From Enoplolaimus lenunculus (Eukaryota; Nematoda; Enoplea; Enoplida; Thoracostomopsidae): DNA of 64,000 nucleotides. Under the pieces are notes generated by a model that saw nothing but the letters and a program-made list of their open reading frames with translations, did no database searches and was not told the origin of the DNA. Each line of letters opens with the position of its first letter. Position 1 is the stretch's first letter. The position numbers and the translations under genes were made by a program. The stretch lies in NCBI GenBank assembly GCA_030248215.1, contig JASANG010002079.1, positions 124,001 to 188,000 of the forward strand, read 5' to 3'. Below are positions 13,201 to 25,100 of this stretch, in pieces.

Positions 13201-16200
13201 AACTCCGTTAATGGTATTGGTTAATGTGAAAAGTGGCGAAAATCAAGGCACTCAGTTGTTGCGAGCGTTTCGAAAAGTGCTTAATCCGTTTCAAGTGTTC
13301 GACGTGCTCAATGGAGGACCGTTAGTTGGGTAAGCGATTTTAGTACATTAAAGCCCTATTCACACGTGCAAGTTTCTGTAGCGACAGAATTTGCAATCGC
13401 CATGTACACATGCAAGTTTTCGCAGCGACTAGCGCGTACTTGAAGCACAACAAGTTTTGCAAAATATTTGGTGTGCGCCTCTTTATACGGCTAAAATAAG
13501 TATGCTAATGTTGTTCGTTTGTTTGTAAATCGAAATTTTCTTGTAAGCGCAAATTAACAATGCATTTAGAGTAATTATTATTAGTATACCGGTTCAGTTC
13601 GGCAATGTTGTCACCGTTGGCGAAAGGCAAGAAACACGTGTAGCCGCAATGGCGGATCCATGGGCGGGCACCCCGGCCGTGGCCCCCCCCAACAGCATCT
13701 CGACAAAAATTATATAGCAATTTTGTGACAATAGTTCGTGGTTTGTGTGTCAGTCAAAAGTAAGTTTATTACCTGTGCAATTTTGGCCACCCTCCCCCCA
13801 TTTTGAGATTCTGGATCCGTCACTACGTGTAGGTTGTTAATTTTTAAATTACAGGCTTTTCGTGTTTCGAAAGTTGAAAAATTATAAAATTTTATGTTGC
13901 GGCGGTGACGGAACGATCGGATGGGTCTTGCAATGCTTGGATATCGTTCGACAAGATGCAGAATGCTTTTCGCCACCTGTTGGTGTTTTGCCTTTGGGAA
14001 CAGGTACGAGTGGCTTTTAGATACACCTAATTCTGCTGCAATTGTAATTTTTCACAGTTGTTGCGTTTATCAACGCAGATGGTTCGTTTTATATTGCGTC
14101 AACTGCATCTGTTTGCAATGCTTTGAGGCGGATTCATTATTTCAGATTGCGTCATCGCAGTTGTATAGTTTGTATTGTCTTAGCAGATGAAAAATTTGAC
14201 ATAACAAAATTGACAATTTAAAGCCAAATTTAGTTTTCGTTGCAGTTTAATTTATTTGAGCCCATCAAATTGCATTATTTTATTGCTCTTCAAGCTGTTG
14301 GATATTTATTGTGTAGGCAACGATCTCGCTCGCGTCCTAGATTGGGGCGGTGGTTATCGAAATGACGAGCTTGTGAAACCAACAAAAATACTACGCGATG
14401 TGATTGAGGCCGAAGTTACTACGCTGGACAGGTAAGTGCAACAAATAATATACCGCAAACGAAGCCTCGTTCTCAAAACAATGAAACGTATTTATTCAGT
14501 CTGAAGAGCTATCATAGTTTTAGGCGATATAATTGTTCCTGTAGCAGTAATTATCTTTAAAATTGACTCAGTTGACATCAGCAGGCTTATGTCCCTGATA
14601 TGATACGGCTATCTCTGTCGATTGGAATTCTGATAGGTAACAGTAACTAAATTCTGCATCAGCCGCAAATTGTCAGCATTAAAAATGTTGTATCATGTTT
14701 GTTTCTGGCATAATTTTTCAAATATTACTGCATTATTTTGGTACTTCGTTGTGCAATTTACAATTGCAATATTTAGATTGCAAAAAATTCCAGGCATACG
14801 AACCAAAGATTAAAGAGAAACCGAAACAGGGCCGTCACTAGCTCAACATGCTTAGCGGCTACATTTTCAAGAGGAGCATGCTAAAATTTCAACTGACTAT
14901 AAGTGAGGTTGAAACCTTATATGGGGAAAAACTTTTTAAGGTAGGTTGACACATGGGGCCCCTCTAGAACGAGCACAGGCCGAAAAATGGTAGCGAAGAC
15001 GAAATGTTTTAACAAGGGTTTTTCATTCTGTTGTGTTGCCTTCTGTATCTAGCAAAAAAAATTGTTTTAAATTCTTCAGATGGACAATTGTGTTTCACAA
15101 CGAAGAACGCGATCAAAAAGACAGCACTGGACCCGGAGGTGACGGTGCGCCGTTAGAAGATGATACAACGATGGTGATTATGAACAATTACTTTGGTATT
15201 GGAATCGATGCTGAAATTTGTATTGAATTTCATTACAAACGCGAAAAGAATCCGGAAGCGTTCAATAACAGGTACAGTTGTGAAACATTGTATTTGTCGT
15301 TTTATTGCAGTATATATCTATGGGTTGCGCTATACTTGACGTCCGACGCCGTCCGTCACCGCGCGTCACCCGTACGGTGCCGTCCGTCACACATACGTTA
15401 TTGTACGTGAGTTATTTGCGTAAGATACCGCACGGTGACGGACGGCGCCGTACGGGTGACGGACGGCGCCGTGCGGGAGAGGGACGGCGCCAGTGGTACC
15501 GTGAGGGTTACTCACGGCGCCGCACTTCAAAAAATATTGTGCAACCCTAAGAGTGCAATCACGATTTTGATAACAGAGGGTTTGCGGGTGTTACCACGAG
15601 TGTATAATACTGGATAAATGCATTGAGCCCCAAACATGGAGGGCGTTTGACGTAAAAAGGCCCACGTGATGCCACACAGATCAATCGTTTACAATGGAAA
15701 GTGTCACCGTTTTGCTTAATGAACTCTTGCTGTTAGCAACTGAAAAAGTAGGCAAACAAGCCTGAGCGGAAGTCACAAAAAACGGGATTGACTTGACCCG
15801 TGACTCCCTGCGTGTCTACACACTGGAAGGCAGCTTCCAAGAAAAAATTCCTTTTGAATCCGCTGAGAAACCAATGGGAGTTTAAAAGTTGTCATTCAAA
15901 ATGAAGTGTTCAAACAAACTGAGATGTTCACGTTTACCACATAGCCAACTAAGCAGGACACTTGAACGCTTCACTCCCACAAGGTTAAGCCTACGCCCAA
16001 CACCAAACCTAATCGAAAAGTGCGGGGGCAGGGATGTCAACAAGAGCTCTCAGCTACTAGAGTTGGTTCAATTACGTTCTCCTGGTTGCTGGAATCGGAC
16101 CAAAGGCCAAACATAGGAAAATCGCGTAATAATTCCCTTACTATGTACTTGTACACGGTAGTAAAATTTACGCGAATAATTTTTGTAGATTTTTTAATAA

Positions 16201-18829
16201 AGCCGTATATGCAAAAATTGGACTAGACAAAATGATTAAAAACGACTGCTCAAAACTACAACGGAAGTTGCGACTCGAAGTCGACGGCAAACAAATTGAC
16301 TTGCCAAATATTGAAGGAATTATTGTGCTAAATATTATGAGGTATGTATCCAACTTCGGTCTGATGTTAGTTTTACGGGCATGGCGTAACTTCCGTCCCA
16401 TTATAATAGTTTTAACGCCGTGGCGTTTTCCCACGAGACTGCAATACAGCAGGCTTTTACGCTTTAGAATAACGTTTAGCTCGGGCTCAGGCCAGGGAAT
16501 ATGTTTAGATACTGCTACGCCTCAAAAAGTAACATTGGTTCAACTTTCGCCTGCTTTCATATAATTTCGGTACTATTTTCTAATCAACCATAAGCACTCT
16601 GGGTATTTTGTTGTTCACTTACTTCACTCTTGGCCCTTAACTGATGATCATGGCACAGTTAGTTGGCGAAGGTACGGAATCTGTAGCGGAGCCCCTAGGG
16701 ATTAAATGAAGAGCGGTTCATACTATACATTCAGCAGTATCATTTTTATGGCTGTATGACTAGTGGTTCAAAGGTTATGCCATCGAAATTATAGTGCAAA
16801 CGCGCATACATTTTGAGGAGGAAGTAACTATCATTCGCATGTTCATTATGTATAAAGCGGTTGTACATGTTTTATATAGTAAAAAGTTAAAATTTAAAGG
16901 GCCATAAACTTTTGAACCGGGTGCTCTGCAGCCCTAACAATGGTTAAACTATTTGTCATTAAAATATCTGGGGGTCCAGATTCCGTTCGTCCGCCCAGCT
17001 AATTAACTCAAAATTTGATGACATCACTTGTAGTAATGTGGTTTCCAATACTGTTCGTAAATGTTAAGAATTTGATGTTTGTTTACTATAGCTGGGCTGC
17101 CGGAGCCAATCTGTGGGGCAGACATGAAGAATCTGGATATAAAAAACCAGCGTATGGCGATGGATTGCTAGAAGTTGTCGGTGTACAGGGCGCAAGTCAC
17201 TTGGGGTTCATACAAAGTGGACCTTCGACTGGTATTCGCTTAGCTCAAGGAGGACATGTATGTTGATTTTTGTTATTCGATATTTATTATATACTTTTTT
17301 ATTTCTTACCTTTTTCCTTCTTACAGCTGTTTCGTTAGCGGAATATCAGTAGATAGAAAGCTTATATATTTCTTGTGGATCTTTCTGATGGTGTTGGAAG
17401 CCGAGCAGTGAGTTTGAAGTGTGTGTTGCACAAATCACCAGTTAGTAATCGGTAATAATTGGTTCCCAAACAAGCCAACTTTAGTGGCTGTGGAACTTAA
17501 AATTTATTTATAAGGCAAGATAAATCGATAAATCCAGCGCAAACAGTATGCATAAATTTTATGTCTCGCAGCCGTTTCGCGAGTTTGGAAGTTACAAAGC
17601 CTATCGCCATCTGGTCAGAGGGATCTTGCGCACATTGGTGTAAATATTGGCATAACTTAATGATTTCAGATCCGAATTGATACAACGTGTATTCTGCCGG
17701 TGCAAATTGATGGTGAGCCTCATTTGCATCCACCTGGGCGTATCACTATATTGAAATCTGCTCTACGTGTAAGTCTATAAAACTCGTGGGTCAATCATGC
17801 CTAGTACAAACGAAAAAGCTTAAATGATATTGCATTTAGCTGTAGGCCATTGCTAATAAGTTTTGATTTGTTCCTGTGTTCGTTTGTATTTTTGACATGT
17901 TTGTTTGTTCAAGCTTACACGTTCGCAATAAATAGACATATTGCGAACTAAAATTGTGCTTAAATTTTATTTTATTCACAAAACTTCATTGCAACCTGTC
18001 GATATTAAATTTTGCAAGTGATTTTAAAGCTAATGGTCACATTAATTCAAAATACATTTTCTTTTGAGGTTTGTGGAATTTTAAACATCACTACCATTTT
18101 TTCACTTATATTTAAAAGCCAATCGCAGAGTATTCTGTACACTCTTGAAACTTATGCTTCATACCTCCCACCCGAGAACCTAGAATTCGAATCCTAAGCC
18201 CGTATCCTCAAAAGTATGTAGCATCTATCACCAGTTGGTGATAGGTCCTGTAACTTTGGAACCAGCGCATGGTGAGGTTCGAAATTCGGCACATAGCTCG
18301 CGTTTGATTTGTCCTACTTCTGTACCAATTTTATGATCTGCAGCTGTAGATGTTCGTCTGTTTGAAAGCGTATCGCTAAGTGATGATACGTGCTATAAGC
18401 ATTTGAGAATATGTGTCCTAGACTGATTAGATAAGATAGGAAATGTTTATGCGGAAACGGTTAAAACCACGCCGAACGGCCGATCGTCAGTCGAAAAATT
18501 CCATCTGCACAGATTAATTTCAGGCAAACATGCTCAGAAAAACTAAAATCAAGCGGCGCGCCACTGAACCACCGGCCGCGCGACACGCAACATCGCTCAC
18601 TCACGCATCAACGTCGTCTGCGCCGTCTGGTACCAGCGGAGCTGGCGATTTTGATACAAGCGGATGTGCCGGAAGTTCTGGTGTATTTCAACCAGCCGGA
18701 CCACCTGGCATCGGCACAGTTCCAATCGGACCAGCTGGATCTTACCGTTCGTTAAGCAGTGTCCAGCAACCGCCGCTGTATTCACCAATTGAAACCATTG
18801 ATCCAGAAGAAGGTGATGTTTGTCTGTGA
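1275..18829 (+). CDS. DGKQ: Diacylglycerol kinase theta-like (DGK-1 type)
   Basis: Phosphorylates diacylglycerol to phosphatidate, ending DAG signalling at membranes. Exons: 1275-1473, 1917-1996, 2548-2650, 3471-3559, 4664-4795, 6047-6194, 6995-7084, 7396-7493, 7897-7969, 8443-8587, 10265-10407, 11329-11390, 11754-11782, 12187-12308, 13008-13329, 13855-14003, 14317-14431, 15080-15271, 16189-16341, 17092-17257, 17670-17768, 18524-18829. All phases agree; about 1004 aa. Order: three C1 zinc fingers (about residues 38-88, 98-142, 164-215), Ras-association-type region (281-455), linker with SLFVGNLP, catalytic domain with GGDGTIGW near 628, accessory domain from [10 protein letters not shown] near 740, and a Ser/Gly/Pro-rich tail from about 904. 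Three C1 domains plus RA define the theta class; C. elegans DGK-1 is about 950 aa. The 29-nt exon at 11754 is chosen because it alone restores phase between its neighbours; its residues are not conserved enough to prove it. Introns carry several MITEs and a satellite. Family call very sure, junctions at 11391-12187 less so. Confidence 0.93.
1606..1790. mobile_element. GC-rich foldback MITE in DGK intron 1
   Basis: A GC-rich island in AT-rich intron DNA, bounded by imperfect inverted repeats: GGTTGCGCTATACT on the left and AGTATAGCGCATCC on the right, one mismatch in 14. The interior is packed with CGCCGG and GCCGGC-like motifs that can fold back. A relative sits at 15322-15547 in intron 17 of the same gene. 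No coding capacity, so a non-autonomous DNA element is inferred. Confidence 0.6.
2275..2378. repeat. Two near-perfect palindromes
   Basis: 2275-2299 and 2340-2378 share the core CTCGAAAATTTTTAAAATTT plus its mirror arm. The second is a 39-bp palindrome with arms starting GTTAGCACTCG and one unpaired central base. The pair lies in DGK intron 2 and could form hairpins or a cruciform. It may be the relic of a small foldback element. Confidence 0.7.
2690..2965. mobile_element. TTAGGC-type MITE copy, interrupted
   Basis: A degraded copy of the dispersed family best seen at 34242-34368 and 9484-9702. It keeps the phrase ATGTAAAGATCAGGGACGG, a short TTAGTCTTAGG remnant and the terminal CTACTGTAACGGCC. 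The right end (CATGTTCTATAC) is separated from the rest by the hAT-like insertion at 2782-2945. Confidence 0.55.
2782..2945. mobile_element. hAT-like MITE with 8-bp target duplication
   Basis: Begins CAGGCCCGTAGCC and ends GGCTACGGGTTCG, inverted repeats of the common animal hAT MITE type. It is flanked by a perfect 8-bp duplication GTAACGGC at 2774-2781 and 2946-2953. 8-bp duplications are typical of hAT transposition. Length 164 bp, no ORF, so non-autonomous. It lies inside an older TTAGGC-type MITE. Confidence 0.8.
5167..5712. repeat. Satellite array, six 91-bp units
   Basis: Unit starts ATGGTATTAAAAGTGTTACG at 5167, 5258, 5349, 5440, 5531 and 5622, an exact 91-bp period. Units are nearly identical: the visible differences are CTAATC versus CTGATC near the end of the unit and one GCATAT for GCGTAT. 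It sits in DGK intron 5. High identity implies recent amplification or ongoing conversion. Confidence 0.95.
7256..7350. repeat. Degraded TTAGGC-type repeat fragment
   Basis: Contains TTTAGGCTTAG, GGACTTAG and ACGCTTAGGCTTAG spaced through about 95 bp of DGK intron 7. Reads as an eroded internal part of the TTAGGC-type MITE family; terminal repeats are not visible. Confidence 0.4.
7676..7850. mobile_element. TTAGGC-type MITE copy
   Basis: Opens with ACAGGGATGGAACAGTATTA, then CCTAAGCCTAAGCCTAAGC and CCTAAGCGTAAG tracts (the complement of TTAGGC), and closes with the family's conserved CACAGAAAAACTCTCCGCCC and TGATCTTTACATGG. Located in DGK intron 8. Confidence 0.65.
8624..8780. mobile_element. 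hAT-like MITE, second copy
   Basis: Starts CAGGCCTGTAGCCAGCTCAA and ends AGCTAGCTACAGGCTCG, the same family as 2782-2945 but more diverged. No clear target duplication remains. Located in DGK intron 10. Confidence 0.6.
9484..9702. mobile_element. TTAGGC-type MITE copy, opposite orientation
   Basis: Left end TATAGAACAGCGCCGGATCG and right end CCGGCCCTGTTCTATA form imperfect terminal inverted repeats. The interior holds GCTTAGGCTTAGGCTTAGG and further CTTAGG units, the nematode telomere hexamer in the plus orientation. Located in DGK intron 10. Confidence 0.7.
10905..11215. repeat. Dispersed repeat shared with 44490-44660
   Basis: Carries the phrase GATAAAATGATAAGGTCCCT and related AAATGGTAAGGTCCC segments with CACACCCCG near the left end, and ends near ATCCGCCTCTG. 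The same words in the same order occur at 44490-44660 inside the thioredoxin reductase gene, so it is a dispersed non-coding repeat. Located in DGK intron 11. Confidence 0.55.
12011..12070. repeat. Short TTAGGC-like tract
   Basis: CTTTAGGCTTAAGCTGAGGC followed by more TTAGG-like words, in the intron before DGK exon 14 (12187-12308). A degenerate fragment of the TTAGGC-type family; ends not seen. Confidence 0.4.
13644..13824. mobile_element. hAT-like MITE with 8-bp target duplication
   Basis: Bounded by GGCGGATCCA on the left and TGGATCCGTCACT on the right, and flanked by a perfect 8-bp duplication ACGTGTAG at 13636-13643 and 13825-13832. The interior includes C- and G-runs. It sits in a DGK intron, ending 30 bp before the acceptor of the GGDGT exon at 13855. 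Confidence 0.7.
14827..14990. mobile_element. Possible hAT-like MITE, third copy
   Basis: Begins CAGGGCCGTCACTAGCTCAA and contains CATGCT and GGTTGAAACC phrases like those of 8624-8780; the right end near GAGCACAGGCC is eroded. No target duplication found. In DGK intron 16-17. Confidence 0.4.
15322..15547. mobile_element. GC-rich foldback MITE in DGK intron 17
   Basis: Left end GGGTTGCGCTATA and right end ATTGTGCAACCC are inverted relatives of each other and of the element at 1606-1790. The interior repeats GACGGACGGCGCCGT-type words on one arm and CGTCCGTCACC on the other, so the RNA or single strand would fold strongly. Confidence 0.6.
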
Positions 18830-21800
18830 TCGCAGGTGGAATTGTGTCATGGTTGTGGTTTGTCAATTGCATTAAAATTTCAAATATCCAAAGAGTGAAC
18901 TATTGTTTGTGGCACTGTTTGTTATCCATGAAATCACAAATATTCTAAAAGTGAACTAGTATTTATTCTGCTATTGGTGTTGGCATGTGAGTAATATGCG
19001 CACAGCTATTTCTCAAAGTATAAACTATTTACTGCAAAAGGCGTTGGTGTGCGAATACAATGCGTAAAGTTAGCTTTCAACACTTCGGTATGCAAGTAGC
19101 CCGGGATAGCTTGGCAATCGTGATAATTGAGGATGTTAACGATACGGTTTGACGCGCCCGCGAAAGATGAAATGTAGAAGATTAATACGCAATGGTCGAT
19201 TTAAATTCATTGGGACACAAATTGAAGTGCTGGTGGTTCAATGGTGGCGGTAGAAGTTGTAAGCTGTAAGGCTTCTACACAGGTTAACAGTAAATAATTG
19301 AGTTTAAAGTTGTTGGCATGCAAATGTGGTAACTGTGTATTGAATACTGGGTCTTCAAGTCGTAGTGCTAGCTATGGCATTTGGGGTTGTTTAGGTTGTG
19401 AACTGTATCATTTAACGCAATGACAAGCTGATCTAATGTGATTACAATCGGTTTCAGAGAGTATAGAGATGTTTATAGCATCATTATCGCTCAACCTGGC
19501 CAAATAGATCCATGTTTGTGGTTTAACGACTGTTTGGATGAATGATTGTTTTATATTATTACAAGCTTTAAATGCCACCAACCATTGTGGTGCCAGTAAC
19601 AGTTAGTAAGCTGTGCAGTGTTGGTTTGACATGATGAAGAAATAACCTTATTTCATTCGCGATATTCCCAGTACCAATCATTTGCCACATCGTTGTCGAT
19701 CGAATATTTACGACAAATTAACCAAGACGCAGTTATATCAAAAGGATAAAACAGCAAGTAAAATAAGATCATGTGCGATGAACAGAAATTGCAACTGATT
19801 TCAGCTTTAATTCAAAATATTTCGAAGATTGAACGCAATCAAAATATGGGTTTGTGTTTATGTGAAGCCAAACTGTTGACCAAAAATGAAATATATATAT
19901 AATATTCTCGTACAATTTAATATTAATTTTACTGGATATTTCATAAAAAACAGTAACGTGATATAAAACGGTGTTATCCGATATTGTTCATATAAATGAT
20001 AGAGATTTTATTTAGATTTTATTCTGTTTATATTATTTTTGTGCCATGTTCTATTGTGATATTTATTTCTTCGTTGTCATATTTCTTGCGACAGCTCGTA
20101 CGTAATTGTTTTTGGGACGGCGCCACGGGACTTGACATAATGGCAGCCGATACGCTTGCTTCCAATCGATAAAGTTAGAAAGCTAATTATTGTATATAAT
20201 CTGCTCTTTCAGGTTGAAGGTGTGATAGAATAAGGGTTTTTCCGTTATGTCCGTAGCCAGTTGTTGCATGAAAATGATCGATTTTGAGAATTTTTTGTAT
20301 ATTTAGTCTTCTCATGAGATCTCCTGAACATTACTCTTCTAAGTTCGAATTTATGCAACCAAAATTCATAAATCATTCAAAAGCGGTTTGCTGGGCTGAG
20401 ATGAATGGTAATGGATTTACTCGCGTTTAAGCCAGCAGCTCATGAGTTTTATTAATCAAATATGTAACTTCCCAGGGTGTTAGCAGTCAGCCAAAACAGT
20501 CATTGAATTTAGAATATTTTTAAAATACAACCATTTGTCGACAAATGCCTTTTGGTAACGGAATAGACCCATACGATGATAAACGTCCTAGTTAATACGA
20601 GTAGGGCAAGAGGGCTATGACCTCATCCAATGACTGTGACGTGACAGATTTATTTCTGTTAAATCACTAAATGCTACCTAAGACAAATAGCTTAAATGCT
20701 AAACCATATAAGACTAAGCAATTAACGTGACCCGCCAAAGCAAAATTCAGGCTACGCCCATGAACGTTCTGTTGTAGAACCAAAAAGGTCAACAGTCCGG
20801 GTCTAAAGCATCGTCTGCTGGAATACGATCAACTGCAATTTTTCCATAATTTTTTTCTGAATAAAATGAAATGTTTAATTCAGAGCGCTATGCCGCACAG
20901 TTGTATTAATTGGCTGTATTTGTCGCTCAAATCATTGCCTCGTCCAAACTTTCTGGTTGGGAGGATATGTTTTGTGATTTTAGGCTTTAGTCTAGCATGT
21001 TTAGCATATTTTTTCACATTATACATTTCGTGGTAGAAGACGGCAAGTTTTTAAAACACATGTTATAATCGCGCTATTTTTATTAGGCTACATTGTGAGC
21101 TTCACTTGAACAATAGGCGTCGCAAAATTTTCATCATGACACTCACAATAGTTCTGGTGTTTAGACGTATACCTTTGCCTTCCATTACTCCTGGAACCGT
21201 CACTGGTACAAATATCTTTCAACACAATCATATTAACAGTATAAAGCTACTAAAATGCGTAAATTGCGACATGTTACATGTGTGTTGCCAGCATGGTAAA
21301 TCTGAAAATGTACTAAAACGTGGATGTTGTCACATTACCATTCTTCTGTTTGGTAATTACTGATATAGAGCCCCTAATTCATGAACCGAAAGATGTTTTA
21401 TGACTGGTTCAAATGGATTTATAAATAATAAAATTATGTCTGGCTTCTCGCTAGCGAATCTTTCTCTCTAAGTTCATCTGGTACTGTAAAGGTGGATACA
21501 GTTTCTTTATTGAGCAAATAACACACCTGAATCCACACAAAGCTAAAACTTTTCGGTGAAATACATCATCAATTTTAAAACTCCAACTTTCCGCTATCGA
21601 CTAGCTTGTTTGTACTCCTGGCTGGGTAGACCTTCTCCAATTAAAAATCCTAGCAACCAAAATACTGCACTTAGCAGCATGTGTTCATGTCAGAAAATGG
21701 TTTTGGCAGCATGGTATATAACGAGTTCTTCTAATTCGTAGCAGAACACCAAGCCTAGCAATTTGCGACATAATCTATATATTATAGCTGGAATGCCCCA

Positions 21801-22142
21801 CATACGTATTATGGGCAACTTTTAAGCAATACTTTGCTTACAGTTATTCCTTAGAACAGTAACGTGATTGTTCTGTGAAAAGAAAATTGCATGCAAATTG
21901 TTGTTTATTCGCTTAATTTTGCGCATTGCGAAAAGCCAGCTGAGAAATATATACATTAACCGGAAAGAAAACCTGATAAACAAGTGACTCCTAGTCACTC
22001 GCCGATACTATTCAAGTAAAAATTTCAAAATAATTATGTAAGTTCAATTGCCAAAATCGTCTGTGCAATGCAAACGTATATTACGCAAGTAAAAATAATA
22101 AATTTTGCTAAAAAGGCATAAAATCTATATACAAAGATTGTT
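18830..22142. other. Convergent intergenic region, no gene seen
   Basis: Lies between the DGK stop and the stop of the minus-strand membrane protein gene. It must contain both 3' UTRs. An ATTAAA at 18871-18876 could serve DGK and a minus-strand AATAAA at 21904-21909 the other gene. Otherwise AT-rich with short chance ORFs. Around 21770-21950 a stretch resembles 59465-59640 (shared words AGCTGGAATNCC and CACATACGTATT), an old dispersed repeat. Confidence 0.5.
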
Positions 22143-25100
22143 TTAATACGCAGCTACTTGATCAACTGCAGGTCGGTAATAAACAATTTTTGCTTTCTGT
22201 TCTTCGATCGGTTCCGCCGGACACAGCAGCGGTGATTTTTCTTGAGAAATTTCCGCATCAGTATGATAATCTAGTGGTGTAGGTGTCGCAGGAGGCATAT
22301 CAATAACATCCATTGGATCTAAAATAGAATAGAAACAAAGTTCGCAGTTCCCGGTTACACTTCCAAAATGTATCCAAAATAAACGCCGTGTACCTATGTT
22401 CAGTATACAATTATAAATTATGGGTCATCCACGTACTGTATACGCTACTGTAAAAATTTGTCCACACACCTGGTTTTAAAGGCGGTACAAAACGACATTG
22501 TTCTTAAGCTATACGGACTTAACAGATGGTGTAAGTAGCTAGTGGGTTTTGGCAGCAGGTCCTTTAAAGGGACTAAGGGCAATGTAGGCACTGTCTGGAC
22601 ACAGTGTCTGACATTACGAGTTTCTTCGAACAGGCCCCGTATAATCGCTAAACAATGTTCCATCGGACAAACTTTGTGTTATGGAATAAGCTGAGTTCCT
22701 TCTGACAGACTCTGGACAAAACAGTTGTCCTTTGAATAAGGTATTGACAATTTAGCATGGGCATGGACGGCAACGTGACCAAGCATAGGCCGTTTAGAGA
22801 AAGAGTCTAGTTGTCAGCAGGGTCTACGCAAGATATGAGTGACATTTGGACATGTAATTTGGAAACAATAAAACTACACTTAGGAGCTCGTATGTGGGGA
22901 CAATTTTTTACAGTAGCGTAGAGAGTAAGTATAACGTGGATAACCCATTATTAAAATTTGAAAAATACTGCACATATCGATTATTGAATGTGCAGGTATC
23001 TAACGCGAGCATCACGGGCAGATCCATGAGTGGCCGCTGACCACCCATGCCTAAGCCCGCCACGCCAACATAAATCAAAACTAAAATGTCGTAATAACAT
23101 TCAGTAGTAAAATTGCGTTTTGTTTTTGGTAGCTTCGAACGCGAGGATTTTTTCACTATGATATTTTATGCGGCGTCCACCATCACACATTTCTAAATCC
23201 GCCGTTGCACGTACGCCCTGCCCTGCACGAATCCTCTTGCATATATAAATATGACCAGGGGCGCCGGAAGCAAATTAATATTGGGGGCGCAATGGTACCT
23301 AAAATGGTCGAATGCCAAAGAGTGACATTGTGCCAAAATCGCATAGTTTTACAAAATAGTGACAGAAAAGTTGCTCAGTAAAAATGAAGTACTTATTCAC
23401 TTTAGTAACGCGACAGGTTTTTTTCGCTTTTCATTACAACTCAAAATGAATTCGTTTATGTCATTACTGGTATCAACGATACCAGGATAAATGCTCATTA
23501 TATGCATTTGGTGTAATCGTTTTTGTGTGTTTGAAAGCCTCAACAATGCCGGAGCAGACAGAAATGGGGGCTCCCTCAAGTTTTATGGTGGTAGTCTTCA
23601 ACGTAGAAGAGGGATCCAGAATTTCTCGCTTGTTCATCTGAGGTTCTCCGATCTCACGCTCGTTCTAAGTAACTGTGTCGACACCTTTCCAAAAACAATT
23701 ATACACACACGTTGCAAAACGTTGAACCTTGATCTTAAATCTATATTAAAATGAATCACACATCACGCGCAACGGGAAATTATTTTGATATTTTCTGCTA
23801 AAGTAGATCAACGTCTCATAGTTTATGGAAAAGCGTATACAGACTTGATGTCCTCCGACCAGGAGAGACAGCACACGGCACATCTCACTCCAAAACTGCT
23901 TTTATTACAGCTCTTGAAAATACTCAATTTGACTCACAATTTTTTTGCAGTGCAGTGAATGTAGCGAGCGAGAAAATTTAACATTTTTAGCAACCTGATG
24001 GTTATTTTAAGGTCTTTGTAGTATGTGAAGCCGTAAAAAGAATCACGGCAAGGTTTTAAGCGATAGAGAAGCTTGACGCATTTCAATTCTTCAATGGTTT
24101 TTGTTTCAACCAGTTAGGGTGGAGGCTCCTTCAGGGACGGGGCGTGGTAGACGAATGGCAGCTGTGGTCCTGGACCTCAAATAAGTTTCTAACGTTCGAA
24201 TTCCTGAAATAATTTGTTCTGCAGATGCAGTAGTTGGTGGATTGCAGGGTGTAAACGGATAGTAAAAACGGAAACAGATAATGATCAAAAACGGAACCGG
24301 AATATTGAAGTATAAAAGTTCCAAAATGTTTTGTTTTTCTGCCCCAAAAATGTTTTATTTTTCTGCCAACACAACTGAGACGTGCATAAATTCACCGGTC
24401 TTTTAAAAATTTCAAAGAAAAGTGGAACAGATATTCGCCAGTTTGATATTCGTAGCTGTGAGATGATCATAACACAAATGTTGCAAGGTTTTCAGAAAGA
24501 GTTGCGCAATTCCTAAACCTTCTCAAGTTTCAGTATAGTATAGCCATCCCGGTTTCTAGTGGGTCTGTAAAAAGAGTAGGCTTACATTCTAGACTAGTTT
24601 TTGCTTAGGCTTAGGCTTAGGTTTATAGGCTTAGGATTAGGAATACGGTTTTGCAACGCTTAGGCTTAGGGTTAGAAATACGCTTAATCTACTGTTACGA
24701 CCCGAAAAGTAACATTGGCGGAATAAGTGTAAAAGTAAAGCTTAGAAGAATATGTTGAAATACTGTCGTCAAGAACTTTCACACCGCTCGTATGGATATT
24801 AATTCTAACAAAACAAAGATAATTATAACAATATATGATATCTGTTATTAGCGTAGAAAGTAAACCCCTATTTTTTCTTAATTCATATTGACATCAGATT
24901 AAAAAATTGTAGAAACTGGCTAGTTCAAATTCCTGAGTTGATTCTATTTATTCTGAGTTAATTAACCAACTCACAGAGAGTCGATTCAACTCAGAATGCG
25001 AATCAACTCAACTCAGTGTGAGTTAATGTTTACTGATATTAATTCAGAAATAATCAACTCGCTAGCTGAACTGATTAATCAACTCATTGGAATTTACAGT

